Positions 6,877-15,504 of a DNA stretch of 64,000 nt are shown here, piece by piece; position 1 is the stretch's first letter, and each line of letters begins with the position of its first letter. The position numbers were made by a program, and so were the translations under genes. The notes beneath the pieces were generated by a model. The model had not been told where the DNA came from. It saw only the letters and a list, made by a program, of their open reading frames with translations, and did not search any database. The stretch is from Bacteroides sp. M10 (GTDB taxonomy: Bacteria > Bacteroidota > Bacteroidia > Bacteroidales > Bacteroidaceae), in NCBI RefSeq assembly GCF_014334015.1, contig NZ_CP060488.1, positions 1,198,501-1,262,500 of the forward strand, in the 5' to 3' direction.

Positions 6877-8469
6877 TTAGTTACTCTGAAGCGTTATAAT
6901 AGAACGTGCCGGAATCTGAATGTTCTTTCCACTTTTCACTTTTCCTACCGGCAGCAAATTCTCCCCTTCTTTATCCGAAGTACGATAAACCTGCCATTGT
7001 GCATTCCCGACTTTTTCTTTATGAATAGAAAACTCTTTTTCTTCATTGGCATAGTTTATAACGACTATCACATACGTTCCATCTACGTTTTTGTAAGCAG
7101 AACACATCAATCCTTGCTGGTCGGTATCGCCATCAGGGATGAAAGCGTTTGTTTGATCGAAAGCCGAAACGGATAGCCGGACTGCTCCCGGACGGGTAAA
7201 ACGGCTATAATTTCCTAAAGCCCACATCAGTTTAGAATCTTCTACTCTACCATCCAAAAGGTTATCGTCTGTTGTATACTCACGAATCAGTCCGTCTTTG
7301 TAGTCACCGCCAATGGCACGCCACCATTGCCAGCTTTCAGCTCTGGCATATACAATATCATGATGAATGATACGTGCTACATAGAGCGCTGTCTTCATTG
7401 TACGGTCGAAACCATTTCCACCACCAATTTCTTCATCATTACCCATGATGCAAGTCTCCGTTTGCCAGAAGCCAACTTGATGTTTATCTAAGGTATCCCG
7501 CAACTGGCAGCGGATATTACGCAATTCGCTTAACGGAGTCGTTGTCCAATAGCTATGACCAAGCATCAGGCGGGGAACATTCGGAGTATCTCCTAAATAT
7601 GTATCTACACTATCCGGACAGAAAAAAGCTTGAATCTGATAACCCCGTTGCCAATCTGTTTCGTGAGTGCGGAACATACAGCGATAATCAGAAGATTCAT
7701 TCACCAAAATCTGCGTATCCATATTCCGGCTTACAAATTCTTTGCTTAACAAACGGACAGTATGAGCTACTTCTTTGTTGGTTGCCGGACAACCTTCTTG
7801 TTTCGGTCCTACCCAATTCCAATGTCCGTCCGGTTCGTTGAAAGGACAGATGTAGTTGAACTTGATGCCATCATGTTCTTCTACTCCCTGTACTACATCT
7901 GCCAGAAAACGGACGTATTTTCCATAACAATCCGGCTTCAAATTTGCCGTACCTCCACGACCGGTATTGGTTGCCAATCCGTTCTGTGTATAATGTACGG
8001 GAGGCGAGTTCAGGAAAGCCAGGAATTTATTGACTCCCCGTTCCTTTGCCAGTTTCAGAAAATTGCGTTGTCCTTGTTGCTTGTTCCAGTCGTACGTTCC
8101 ATCCGCGTTCAGAAAACACTCGGCTCGCATCCAGGGAGAAGCGATCTGACTAGCCTCCCCTTGTTCCGCACTGCCTGCACCGACATTGAAACGCCAGAGG
8201 GACAGGCCGATACCTTTCGGCTGTCCATTCGCATCATTCTCCGTACTGAACAGCCAATCGGCTACCAGGTTTTGTTTCTCTTCCGGCCAAAGTCCGATAA
8301 ACTGCATACTCCAGGCATCTGAAGCACTGAAATATGCCATCGTTTGACAAGGCTTATCCGTTTCTATCTGATAACTTACATCAGGAACAGATTGAGAACA
8401 TCCACCCGCCACACATACAAACAGAAAACCTAAAATCGCTACTCTCTTTTTACCTATAATCCTATTCAT
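6877..8469 (-). CDS. GH30-family glycoside hydrolase lipoprotein
   Basis: Secreted retaining glycosidase of 530 residues. A lipoprotein signal ends at VAGGCSQ (Cys near residue 24), so it is probably anchored in the outer membrane. The TIM barrel carries the acid/base Glu212 in PFNEPDGHW and the likely nucleophile Glu338 in FWQTETC, and a C-terminal beta domain ends IPARSIITLQ, as in GH30. The family includes glucanases, xylanases and beta-1,6-galactanases; the general look is closest to what I remember of Bacteroides endo-1,6-galactanases, but the subfamily cannot be fixed here. It is the last gene of the SusC-SusD operon, 84 bases after GH43, and may cut the backbone or side chains that GH43 trims. 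Confidence 0.88.
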   Translation of the reverse strand: MNRIIGKKRVAILGFLFVCVAGGCSQSVPDVSYQIETDKPCQTMAYFSASDAWSMQFIGLWPEEKQNLVADWLFSTENDANGQPKGIGLSLWRFNVGAGSAEQGEASQIASPWMRAECFLNADGTYDWNKQQGQRNFLKLAKERGVNKFLAFLNSPPVHYTQNGLATNTGRGGTANLKPDCYGKYVRFLADVVQGVEEHDGIKFNYICPFNEPDGHWNWVGPKQEGCPATNKEVAHTVRLLSKEFVSRNMDTQILVNESSDYRCMFRTHETDWQRGYQIQAFFCPDSVDTYLGDTPNVPRLMLGHSYWTTTPLSELRNIRCQLRDTLDKHQVGFWQTETCIMGNDEEIGGGNGFDRTMKTALYVARIIHHDIVYARAESWQWWRAIGGDYKDGLIREYTTDDNLLDGRVEDSKLMWALGNYSRFTRPGAVRLSVSAFDQTNAFIPDGDTDQQGLMCSAYKNVDGTYVIVVINYANEEKEFSIHKEKVGNAQWQVYRTSDKEGENLLPVGKVKSGKNIQIPARSIITLQSN

Positions 8470-8553
8470 CTATAATCTTTCATTATTCAAATCATACAAT
8501 ACAATTCCGTCCTGAAACAACCTGACCATCTACCGAAATCAGGAAAGATATTA

Positions 8554-9552
8554 TTAAGGAGTGGGTATTACTTGCTTAATGCTCCCATCTTCATTAAATT
8601 CCATACGATCTATACATACTTCACGATGAACACCGGGATCACTTTTGAGATAATTCTTATTAATGCGATGATAAATAATATACCACTTATCAGTGCCGGG
8701 AACTTGCAAAACAGCATTATGAGCAGGACCGTATATTTCCTTTTCCGGGTTTTGAATCAGTATAACAGGATTCTTAGCTACTTTAATTGGTCCCAAAGGT
8801 GAGGCTGAAGTGCCATAAGCTACATGATAATTGGGAGACCCTGTATCATCTACCGACCACATGAAATAGTAAAGTCCGTTACGGTAGAACACATAAGCAG
8901 CTTCACGATAAGCATAATCCTGCAAAGTCCCTCCTTCGGGAGTCATCACTGTAATCGTTTCCTTCTTAATGGAAACCATATCCTCATTCAGTTCCGCACC
9001 TGCCATATAGCCATTTCCCCAATACAGATAAGACTTCCCCGAAACCGGATCGGTAAACACATCCACATCTATTTGCTGACCGTTTCCGGTGGGTGAATCC
9101 GTTACAATGGGATGCCCTAAATCAACAAACGGCCCCGTAGGAGAATCGCTCGTGGCTACTCCAATCTGTTTTCCTCCACCTGCTTTCGGATTACCGCTGT
9201 AGTAAAAGAAGTATTTATATTTTCCTCCTATCAACTTCTCCTCCATACAAGGTGCCCATGCATTGCCATCCGCCCAAGGTACCTGATCTGATTTCAAATC
9301 CAGCATTGTCCCTTCATCCTTCCAATTCTTTAAGTCAACAGACGAAAAAACGGTAAAATACCAACCACCCCATCCAGGCTGTCCGTCTGTGGTGGAATAG
9401 ATATAGTATTTCTTAGTCTTGTTGGAATATAAAATTTCAGGATCAGCATGGAAACCTGGTAACACAGGATTACCAGATAACGCGAAAGCAGGCAGCGTCA
9501 CTGCCAACATCAAGCCGATTATAATCAAAGTTTGTTTAATAGGTACTATCAT
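8554..9552 (-). CDS. GH43-family glycoside hydrolase
   Basis: Five-bladed beta-propeller glycosidase, 332 residues, with a type I signal peptide (about 1-24, ending LPAFA), so periplasmic. The catalytic base is Asp37 in GFHADPEIL; QQIDVDVF provides the middle Asp and YREAAYVFY the Glu acid. Family members remove arabinofuranose, xylose or galactose residues. It consists of the propeller alone, with no extra carbohydrate-binding module. It lies 77 bases after the DUF3823 gene and before GH30 in one operon. Which sugar it removes cannot be read from the sequence; with GH30 beside it, a side-chain or exo role on a galactan- or arabinose-bearing glycan is plausible. Confidence 0.9.
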   Translation of the reverse strand: MIVPIKQTLIIIGLMLAVTLPAFALSGNPVLPGFHADPEILYSNKTKKYYIYSTTDGQPGWGGWYFTVFSSVDLKNWKDEGTMLDLKSDQVPWADGNAWAPCMEEKLIGGKYKYFFYYSGNPKAGGGKQIGVATSDSPTGPFVDLGHPIVTDSPTGNGQQIDVDVFTDPVSGKSYLYWGNGYMAGAELNEDMVSIKKETITVMTPEGGTLQDYAYREAAYVFYRNGLYYFMWSVDDTGSPNYHVAYGTSASPLGPIKVAKNPVILIQNPEKEIYGPAHNAVLQVPGTDKWYIIYHRINKNYLKSDPGVHREVCIDRMEFNEDGSIKQVIPTP

Positions 9553-9629
9553 ATTTTCATGAGTTGGATAAAAAGGGGAAATATCAGGTTGTGATACTCC
9601 CCCTCCGGTATTTACATTCTTGATGCTAT

Positions 9630-10304
9630 TTATTTCAATGCTACTTTAATAGATTGACTGTAACAATATTCCGATGACTTGTCTGATTTAGCTCCGACAC
9701 GGGCGTAAAGATAGGATTCATTGAGCAAGCCACTTGGAATCTCAATTTCAGCAGTGTTTTCCTGATTGAGTGAAACTGTATTACCCAACTTCAATTCTGC
9801 TTCCTTTTGTTTCTCATCCGTCAGGATACCTGTTCCCAAATAAATACCTACATTCTCCAGATTGGCATCGGCAACTACCTTATTAATAGTAAACCGTGCG
9901 GTAACCTTGTTGCCGTTTCTGGCAAAAGATACGTTTCTGACAGAGAAATACGGTGTCACTGGAATATCCTGCACAGTGTTTCCTTTCACTGTAATATAAA
10001 TTGTGTCATTAGAAGGTCTTTCCCAAGGAGCATTGCCCATACGCACCAATTTATAATCACCATTGAAAAGGGACACGGAATAGCTTCCGTCCTGCGCAAC
10101 ATACACCGGAATAGAGCCATGCAAAGCATAACCATCCTGGAATAAAGCAAACTCTGAACTTCCACTTCTAACCCCTACTGCTTCACCGTCATAAATTGCT
10201 CTTCCGGTCAATGTAGCCTTAGGTTCCTCAAAGTTGTCGTAGCTGCAGCTGCTTACTGCCAACAAACAACATATCATAATAAAGAAAGGTATAATCTTTT
10301 TCAT
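9630..10304 (-). CDS. DUF3823-domain lipoprotein of the SusCD operon
   Basis: Lipoprotein of 224 residues with signal MKKIIPFFIMICCLLAVSSC. The mature part has two beta-rich segments: about 35-120 with LTGRAIYDGEAVG and SVSLFNGDYKLV, then about 121-224 with VRNVSFARNGNKVTARFTI. This is the pattern of DUF3823 proteins, which are found almost only after SusD genes. Family members are taken as surface glycan-binding proteins that assist the SusCD transporter; direct binding data for this one are lacking. It starts 12 bases after the SusD stop. No other surface glycan-binding protein is encoded in the operon, so this probably fills that place. Confidence 0.85.
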   Translation of the reverse strand: MKKIIPFFIMICCLLAVSSCSYDNFEEPKATLTGRAIYDGEAVGVRSGSSEFALFQDGYALHGSIPVYVAQDGSYSVSLFNGDYKLVRMGNAPWERPSNDTIYITVKGNTVQDIPVTPYFSVRNVSFARNGNKVTARFTINKVVADANLENVGIYLGTGILTDEKQKEAELKLGNTVSLNQENTAEIEIPSGLLNESYLYARVGAKSDKSSEYCYSQSIKVALK

Positions 10305-10316
10305 AATCTCTTATTT

Positions 10317-12179
10317 TTATTGGAATGGATTCTTCACAATCGTCGGATTGTTATTAATTACATCATCAGCAATGAATGAATAATAGTTAGACTGCTGGAA
10401 GGTTCTTGCCACCTTGAAACGTTCGGATTTTGTCTTTACAAAAATGTACTTGTCCTGATCCGATGTTCCCGGTTTTGGTTTAGCAATACGATAAGGATAT
10501 AAACCGTAAACGATCGCTTTATCGTTATCTGTATTTCCGTTCCAGGTGATATCAGCTATTCTCCATCGTTTCATATCAAAATAACGGTGATCTTCGAAAG
10601 CCAGTTCCACACGACGTTCGTTCTGAATCTTTTCTATTGTCAGGCTTGTCAGGCTGTTGGCCGGGAAACCGGCACGCTGACGCAAGCGGTTGATGTAGGG
10701 TAAAGCTGTCGGCTCGTCATTCAATTCGAAAGCAGCTTCGGCAGCATTCAAATAGATTTCACCCAGACGGAACCAAGGCCACCAGTTTTCAGCGTAGTTA
10801 CGGAGAGTATAACCGGATGCCTCACTGATAAACTTACGGGTATAAAATCCGGTATTGCTCACGTTAGGACTATTAGTCTGGGGACCATCCTGGCCGACAA
10901 AAGTTTTATTATCGTCATAAGCACTTCCCAATTTCGAATCTGTCAGTAAATCATAAGAACCCGTTTTATCATTCCATACCGCTACTCCTGCCTGAATATC
11001 TACATCCTGATTTCTGAACTTTGAACCCGGATAGACAATCGTACCATACAAACGTGCATCTTTATTAGCAAAGATATCGCTCGGAGTATCATATACTACA
11101 TAATCATCACCATTCTTATAATGTAAAGTACCCGAAGTTCCATCCAAATAATCAAATGCTTCTACCAATCCTAACGACGGACCGATGCAAGAAGAATTAT
11201 CATTATCTTCTCTCAAAGAATGGACTACATTATCATAACCGAAGCTATGCACTTTCAAAGGATTCTTATAATCTTTCACCCAAATAGCCTCCTTATTCAG
11301 TGTCTTGTCCATAAACATCTTATAGAAGTTCACTCCTCTATCCGACTCTTTCTCATAAAGCTCATATCCGCCTTTTGTGATAATTTCTTGCGAAGCAGCC
11401 AACGACTTCCGATAATAATCGTCTGCCATATCGGCCGGAATACCCACTTCTCCGCCAGACGTTACAATATTAGGAGTTTTCAGCGCATTGTATTTGGCAA
11501 TAGAACCGGCATACAACATAGCACGGCTTTCCAATGCCAATGCAGTGTAATAGTTGGCACGGCTTTGACTGCCTTTATTTCCTAGTTGCGACTTGATATC
11601 TTCACACTCACTATATACAAAATCATAGATCTCATGCTCTTTGGCGCGTGGATTACGTAAGTAAGAAGGATCTCCGCTAAAATCGTACTCCAAAGTAGTT
11701 GTAATCAATGGTACACCACCCATACGTCTTACAAGCTCAAAATAAACGTAAGCGCGGATAAAGCGAAATTCAGCTTTGAACTGCAGCTTGGCATCTGCTG
11801 AAATATCTGTTCCATATTTGTCAATATTCTCAATAGACATATTGATGTCACGTATCAATCCATAATCCCACCAACGTCCGTAGTCGTTGCCATAACGTAA
11901 TTCATTACGATAATTCTGGTCCAGCGTGCCACAGTACATAGCATCATCCGTTTCGCACATACCGCCGGTATTGAAGTCACCGTGCAACTGTGGAATACGA
12001 TTATATAAATTGGCTAGCTGTGATTTAATCATGTTCGGATCGTTCCATACCAACTCATTGGTAAGAATATTTTTGGGATCTCTTTCGAACCAGCTGTCGC
12101 CACAACCCGATAACATGGAAGTAAGGACGGCTCCCAACAGAACTATTTTTATAGATTTGCTTTTCATGATAGCGTTCAT
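10317..12179 (-). CDS. SusD-family nutrient-binding outer membrane lipoprotein
   Basis: Lid protein of a SusCD glycan importer, 620 residues. The lipobox is LTSMLSGCGD (Cys near residue 26); a start four codons in (MKSKSIKIV) is equally possible. The N-terminal part has the TPR-like helices (FKAEFRFIRAYVYFELVRR, YYTALALESRAMLYAG), and the C terminus has the conserved RLGEIYLNAAEAAFEL, INRLRQRAG and NERRVELAFEDHRYFDMKRW typical of RagB/SusD. It begins 3 bases after the SusC stop, so the pair is translationally linked. It captures oligosaccharides at the surface and closes over the SusC barrel. Confidence 0.96.
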   Translation of the reverse strand: MNAIMKSKSIKIVLLGAVLTSMLSGCGDSWFERDPKNILTNELVWNDPNMIKSQLANLYNRIPQLHGDFNTGGMCETDDAMYCGTLDQNYRNELRYGNDYGRWWDYGLIRDINMSIENIDKYGTDISADAKLQFKAEFRFIRAYVYFELVRRMGGVPLITTTLEYDFSGDPSYLRNPRAKEHEIYDFVYSECEDIKSQLGNKGSQSRANYYTALALESRAMLYAGSIAKYNALKTPNIVTSGGEVGIPADMADDYYRKSLAASQEIITKGGYELYEKESDRGVNFYKMFMDKTLNKEAIWVKDYKNPLKVHSFGYDNVVHSLREDNDNSSCIGPSLGLVEAFDYLDGTSGTLHYKNGDDYVVYDTPSDIFANKDARLYGTIVYPGSKFRNQDVDIQAGVAVWNDKTGSYDLLTDSKLGSAYDDNKTFVGQDGPQTNSPNVSNTGFYTRKFISEASGYTLRNYAENWWPWFRLGEIYLNAAEAAFELNDEPTALPYINRLRQRAGFPANSLTSLTIEKIQNERRVELAFEDHRYFDMKRWRIADITWNGNTDNDKAIVYGLYPYRIAKPKPGTSDQDKYIFVKTKSERFKVARTFQQSNYYSFIADDVINNNPTIVKNPFQ

Positions 12180-12182
12180 TTT

Positions 12183-15100
12183 TTAGTATGTAATATTAAA
12201 TCCAAGAAGGAATGTACGTTGTTGCGGATATACCACGGCAGCTGCGGCAGTAATTTCAGGATCTACTCCAAACTTACCCACATTGTCGAACGAACACAAG
12301 TTAGAAACATTAGCATAAATACGTACCTTCTGTGCACGAATCGGTCTCAACAGTTGTGCCGGCAAGCTATAACCCACTTCCAGATTTTTGATACGGAGAT
12401 AGCGTACATTGTGCAACCAGAAGTCACTATTCTTATTGTTATAGCTGAATTCACCTTTACGGATGGCCGGATAACGTCCCGGTATCCATTCACTTTCCGG
12501 ATCGTACAAGTCGGCACGGTGCCAACGGTCTTCCAATAAATAAACCGGTGAGTTTCCGTTACCATGATATGCATTAGCCAATTCATAGTTTTGTCTCCAT
12601 CCTTGCATAGCACCACCGGAAAGGTCGATATTCAAGTCAATCCCCTTCCACGCCAAACCGATATTACCACCAAACGACATGATAGGCGCCCAGCCTTCCG
12701 GATAACCGATAGGACGCTCGTCCATACCATTGATAATACCGTCGCCATTCACATCTTTATAGATAAAGTCACCGGGAAGCAGTGTCCGGTTATTATTTCC
12801 ATCCAGATTTACCGGATAATTACGAATTTCTTCTTCCGACTGGAACTGGCCAATTACCTGATATCCCCAATAGATACCTCCCCAACGGCCTTCCGCAGAA
12901 TTGCGGTATTCATCCCAAGAGTTATTAAAACGCGGTTTATAAGTCTCAATGCTCTTGTAACGTGAGAAAGTAAAGTTACCGCTTACGGTATAGTTCAAAT
13001 CACCGATATGATCGGTCCATGTAACCATACCTTCCGCACCGATATATGCTTGTTTGTTCAAGTTCTCATTAGGCAATGTATATCCCACTTCACTCGGAAG
13101 CAATACATCATAACGGGCAGCCGGTACACCGGTAATATCCTTGCGGAAAGCATCGGCTGTAATCTTCAAACGATTATTGAACATAGTCAGGTCAAAACCG
13201 ATATTCGATGTCGTATTCTTAGTCCAGGATAAGTTAGTAATAGGTAGTCCTCTCTGGTTCAGTCCGGTCACCAGTTCACCATCCAATACTGCATTACCAT
13301 TATTCCACGTATAACCACTCAAGTAATCGAACAGTTTTACATCCTTCTCTGTACCTGTCTGACCGATAGAAGCACGAATCTTCAAATCATCTACAACCGG
13401 TCGCAGCTTTTCAAAAAATTTCTCTTCCGAGATTCTCCAACCTACAGACACACCCGGGAAGAATCCCCAACGGTTATTAGCTGCATAGAGATAAGAACCG
13501 TCATAACGAGCCAATAATTCAATCAGATATTTGTGGGCAAAGTCGTAATTGATACGGCCAATCCATCCGGCACGTGCTTCGTAACTCCACTCATCACCGA
13601 AACTATTGAGTTCATCAAACTGCAATAACGGCAGATAGTCAGTAGAAGGTTCTGTACCATACGTTTTCTTAGTCCAGTCATAATCAGAAGCTTCATAACC
13701 CAAAACCGCCGAAATATTATGGTTTTTAATCTGCTTCGCATAATTCAATTGCAGCTGCATATAACGCGCAGGAACACTACGATCGATTTGACTTCTCCAA
13801 CGGCCTGTAGCAGGTGTCCCGTTATAAGTATCTTTCTCCTTATCGTATGTATAGATTTGATAAGCATATTGATAACCGTCGAAACGGCTGTTGGTATAAT
13901 TGTACGAGAACGTAGCTTTTGCAGTCAAACCGAAAGAGAAATCATACTGTGCATAAGCATTGATATTGGCATTACGAGTCAAATTATCCTTGTAACCGGC
14001 AATGTCACGACTGAAAGCAGCTGGATTGTAACCATTCTCATGTACATTATTGATATATTCCGGATTATCATTGGCATAAGGGCTTTCGATAGGCTGCATT
14101 TTGAACATAGCCAATATAGCCGAATAATAACCGTCACCACCCGGCAAACCTACGTCTTCACTCTTTTCATACTTACCGCTAATCTGTGCACCTATTGTAA
14201 AACGGTCTGTTATCTTAGTATCAATATTCAACTGAAGATTGGTACGCTCATATTTAAAGTCAGGCATCATCGCATCTTGTCCGGTATGAGCTACAGAAAG
14301 ATAATAGTTGGTCTTTTCAGAGCCACCTGTCACATTCGCATTGATGTGGTATTGAGGTACATTTTTTCTCATTACCATATCATAATAGTCATAGCTCTTA
14401 TATCCCGGTTCGGTACCAGCTTCCCATTTAGCAAGTTCCTCGGGACTATATAATTTGCTTGGATCTTCACCTCTATTCTGTGCTGCTTCAGCCAAACCTC
14501 TTACATATTGTCCTGCATTTGCCAATTCAGGGAAACGGGTCAGATTCTGCCAACCATAGTATCCATTTACATTGATGCTTACTTTATCATTCTTTTTACC
14601 TTTCTTGGTGGTTACTAAAACTACACCATTTGATGCACGCAAACCGTAAATAGCAGCAGAAGCATCCTTCAAGACTGTGATACTCTCGATATCCTCGATA
14701 TTCAGAGCATTAAACACATCGCTACCGGAAACATCCGATGCCTGCAACCAGTCACGGCTATTCATTCCACCATAAGGAATACCGTCAATTACAAACAGGG
14801 GGCTACCCATATTACGGATTTCAAGATTGATACCTCTACCCGGACGGGCATCCACAGCACGTGTAGACACACCTGCTATCTTACCGGATAAGGCTCCCGC
14901 AGTAGTCGTAGAAACAGAACGCGTCAACGCAGCAGACTTAACATCACTGATGGCTCCGGTTAAACTTTTCTTGGTTTGTGTACCATAGCCCACCACCACA
15001 ACTTCATCCAAAGTTTCCGTATCTTCTTCAAGAACGATTTGAAGATGTGTCTTTCCATCTATCTTCACCTCTTTAGTCTTATAACCGATAAATGAAATTG

Positions 15101-15314
15101 CCAATGTGGCATTTTTATCATCTACATTAATTGTGAAGTTACCATCGATATCAGTAATGGTTCCATTAGAAGTTCCTTTGACAGTAACATTGGCACCAAT
15201 GATATCCTCCCCTCTCACATCAGCCACATGTCCTGTAACTTGTGTTTGTGCAAATGCTGCAGCTGACAGAAGCAACTGTACGACACACATGCATAAGATT
15301 CTTACATACCTCAT
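12183..15314 (-). CDS. SusC-family TonB-dependent glycan transporter
   Basis: Outer membrane barrel of the SusCD complex, 1043 residues. After the signal peptide (to about AAAFAQ) comes a carboxypeptidase-regulatory-like domain (about 24-100, VTGHVADVRGEDIIGANV), the TonB box region (TLDEVVVVGYGTQ), the plug (LFVIDGIPYGG, LKDASAAIYGLRASNGVVLV), and the 22-strand barrel ending RTFLLGFNITY. It has no STN domain, consistent with control by the hybrid two-component protein encoded divergently rather than by an anti-sigma factor. A -7 box lies 47 bases upstream. It is the first gene of the operon SusC-SusD-DUF3823-GH43-GH30. Confidence 0.97.
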   Translation of the reverse strand: MRYVRILCMCVVQLLLSAAAFAQTQVTGHVADVRGEDIIGANVTVKGTSNGTITDIDGNFTINVDDKNATLAISFIGYKTKEVKIDGKTHLQIVLEEDTETLDEVVVVGYGTQTKKSLTGAISDVKSAALTRSVSTTTAGALSGKIAGVSTRAVDARPGRGINLEIRNMGSPLFVIDGIPYGGMNSRDWLQASDVSGSDVFNALNIEDIESITVLKDASAAIYGLRASNGVVLVTTKKGKKNDKVSINVNGYYGWQNLTRFPELANAGQYVRGLAEAAQNRGEDPSKLYSPEELAKWEAGTEPGYKSYDYYDMVMRKNVPQYHINANVTGGSEKTNYYLSVAHTGQDAMMPDFKYERTNLQLNIDTKITDRFTIGAQISGKYEKSEDVGLPGGDGYYSAILAMFKMQPIESPYANDNPEYINNVHENGYNPAAFSRDIAGYKDNLTRNANINAYAQYDFSFGLTAKATFSYNYTNSRFDGYQYAYQIYTYDKEKDTYNGTPATGRWRSQIDRSVPARYMQLQLNYAKQIKNHNISAVLGYEASDYDWTKKTYGTEPSTDYLPLLQFDELNSFGDEWSYEARAGWIGRINYDFAHKYLIELLARYDGSYLYAANNRWGFFPGVSVGWRISEEKFFEKLRPVVDDLKIRASIGQTGTEKDVKLFDYLSGYTWNNGNAVLDGELVTGLNQRGLPITNLSWTKNTTSNIGFDLTMFNNRLKITADAFRKDITGVPAARYDVLLPSEVGYTLPNENLNKQAYIGAEGMVTWTDHIGDLNYTVSGNFTFSRYKSIETYKPRFNNSWDEYRNSAEGRWGGIYWGYQVIGQFQSEEEIRNYPVNLDGNNNRTLLPGDFIYKDVNGDGIINGMDERPIGYPEGWAPIMSFGGNIGLAWKGIDLNIDLSGGAMQGWRQNYELANAYHGNGNSPVYLLEDRWHRADLYDPESEWIPGRYPAIRKGEFSYNNKNSDFWLHNVRYLRIKNLEVGYSLPAQLLRPIRAQKVRIYANVSNLCSFDNVGKFGVDPEITAAAAVVYPQQRTFLLGFNITY

Positions 15315-15360
15315 AAATTAGAATTTAAAGATTAAACATTTATTGTTGTTTTTTCCGATG

Positions 15361-15368
15361 CAAATATA
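15361..15368 (-). promoter_or_regulatory. -7 box of the SusC operon
   Basis: Reads TATATTTG on the minus strand (fits TAnnTTTG), 46 bases upstream of the SusC start. The 190-base divergent region between SusC and the regulator should also hold the regulator's binding site; no clear direct repeat was found by eye. Confidence 0.55.
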
Positions 15369-15465
15369 GAGTATTGATATAAATGAAATAAGCAAAAATC
15401 ATGCAGAAGAGCTATGCAAATCGTGCAATGAACGATTTACATACTCTAAATAAAATATTTATTCT

Positions 15466-15473
15466 TATTTTTG
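15466..15473 (+). promoter_or_regulatory. -7 box of the hybrid two-component regulator
   Basis: TATTTTTG fits TAnnTTTG and ends 31 bases before the ATG at 15505. No obvious -33 box. Confidence 0.5.
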
Positions 15474-15504
15474 AGCTGATAATTGAAACAAATAAGCACG
15501 AGTT

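Noticed and set aside
13719..14453. Plus-strand open frame of 244 codons inside the SusC gene
   Set aside because: Antisense to a fully conserved SusC plug and barrel region; Ile/Thr-rich composition is the mirror of SusC codons.
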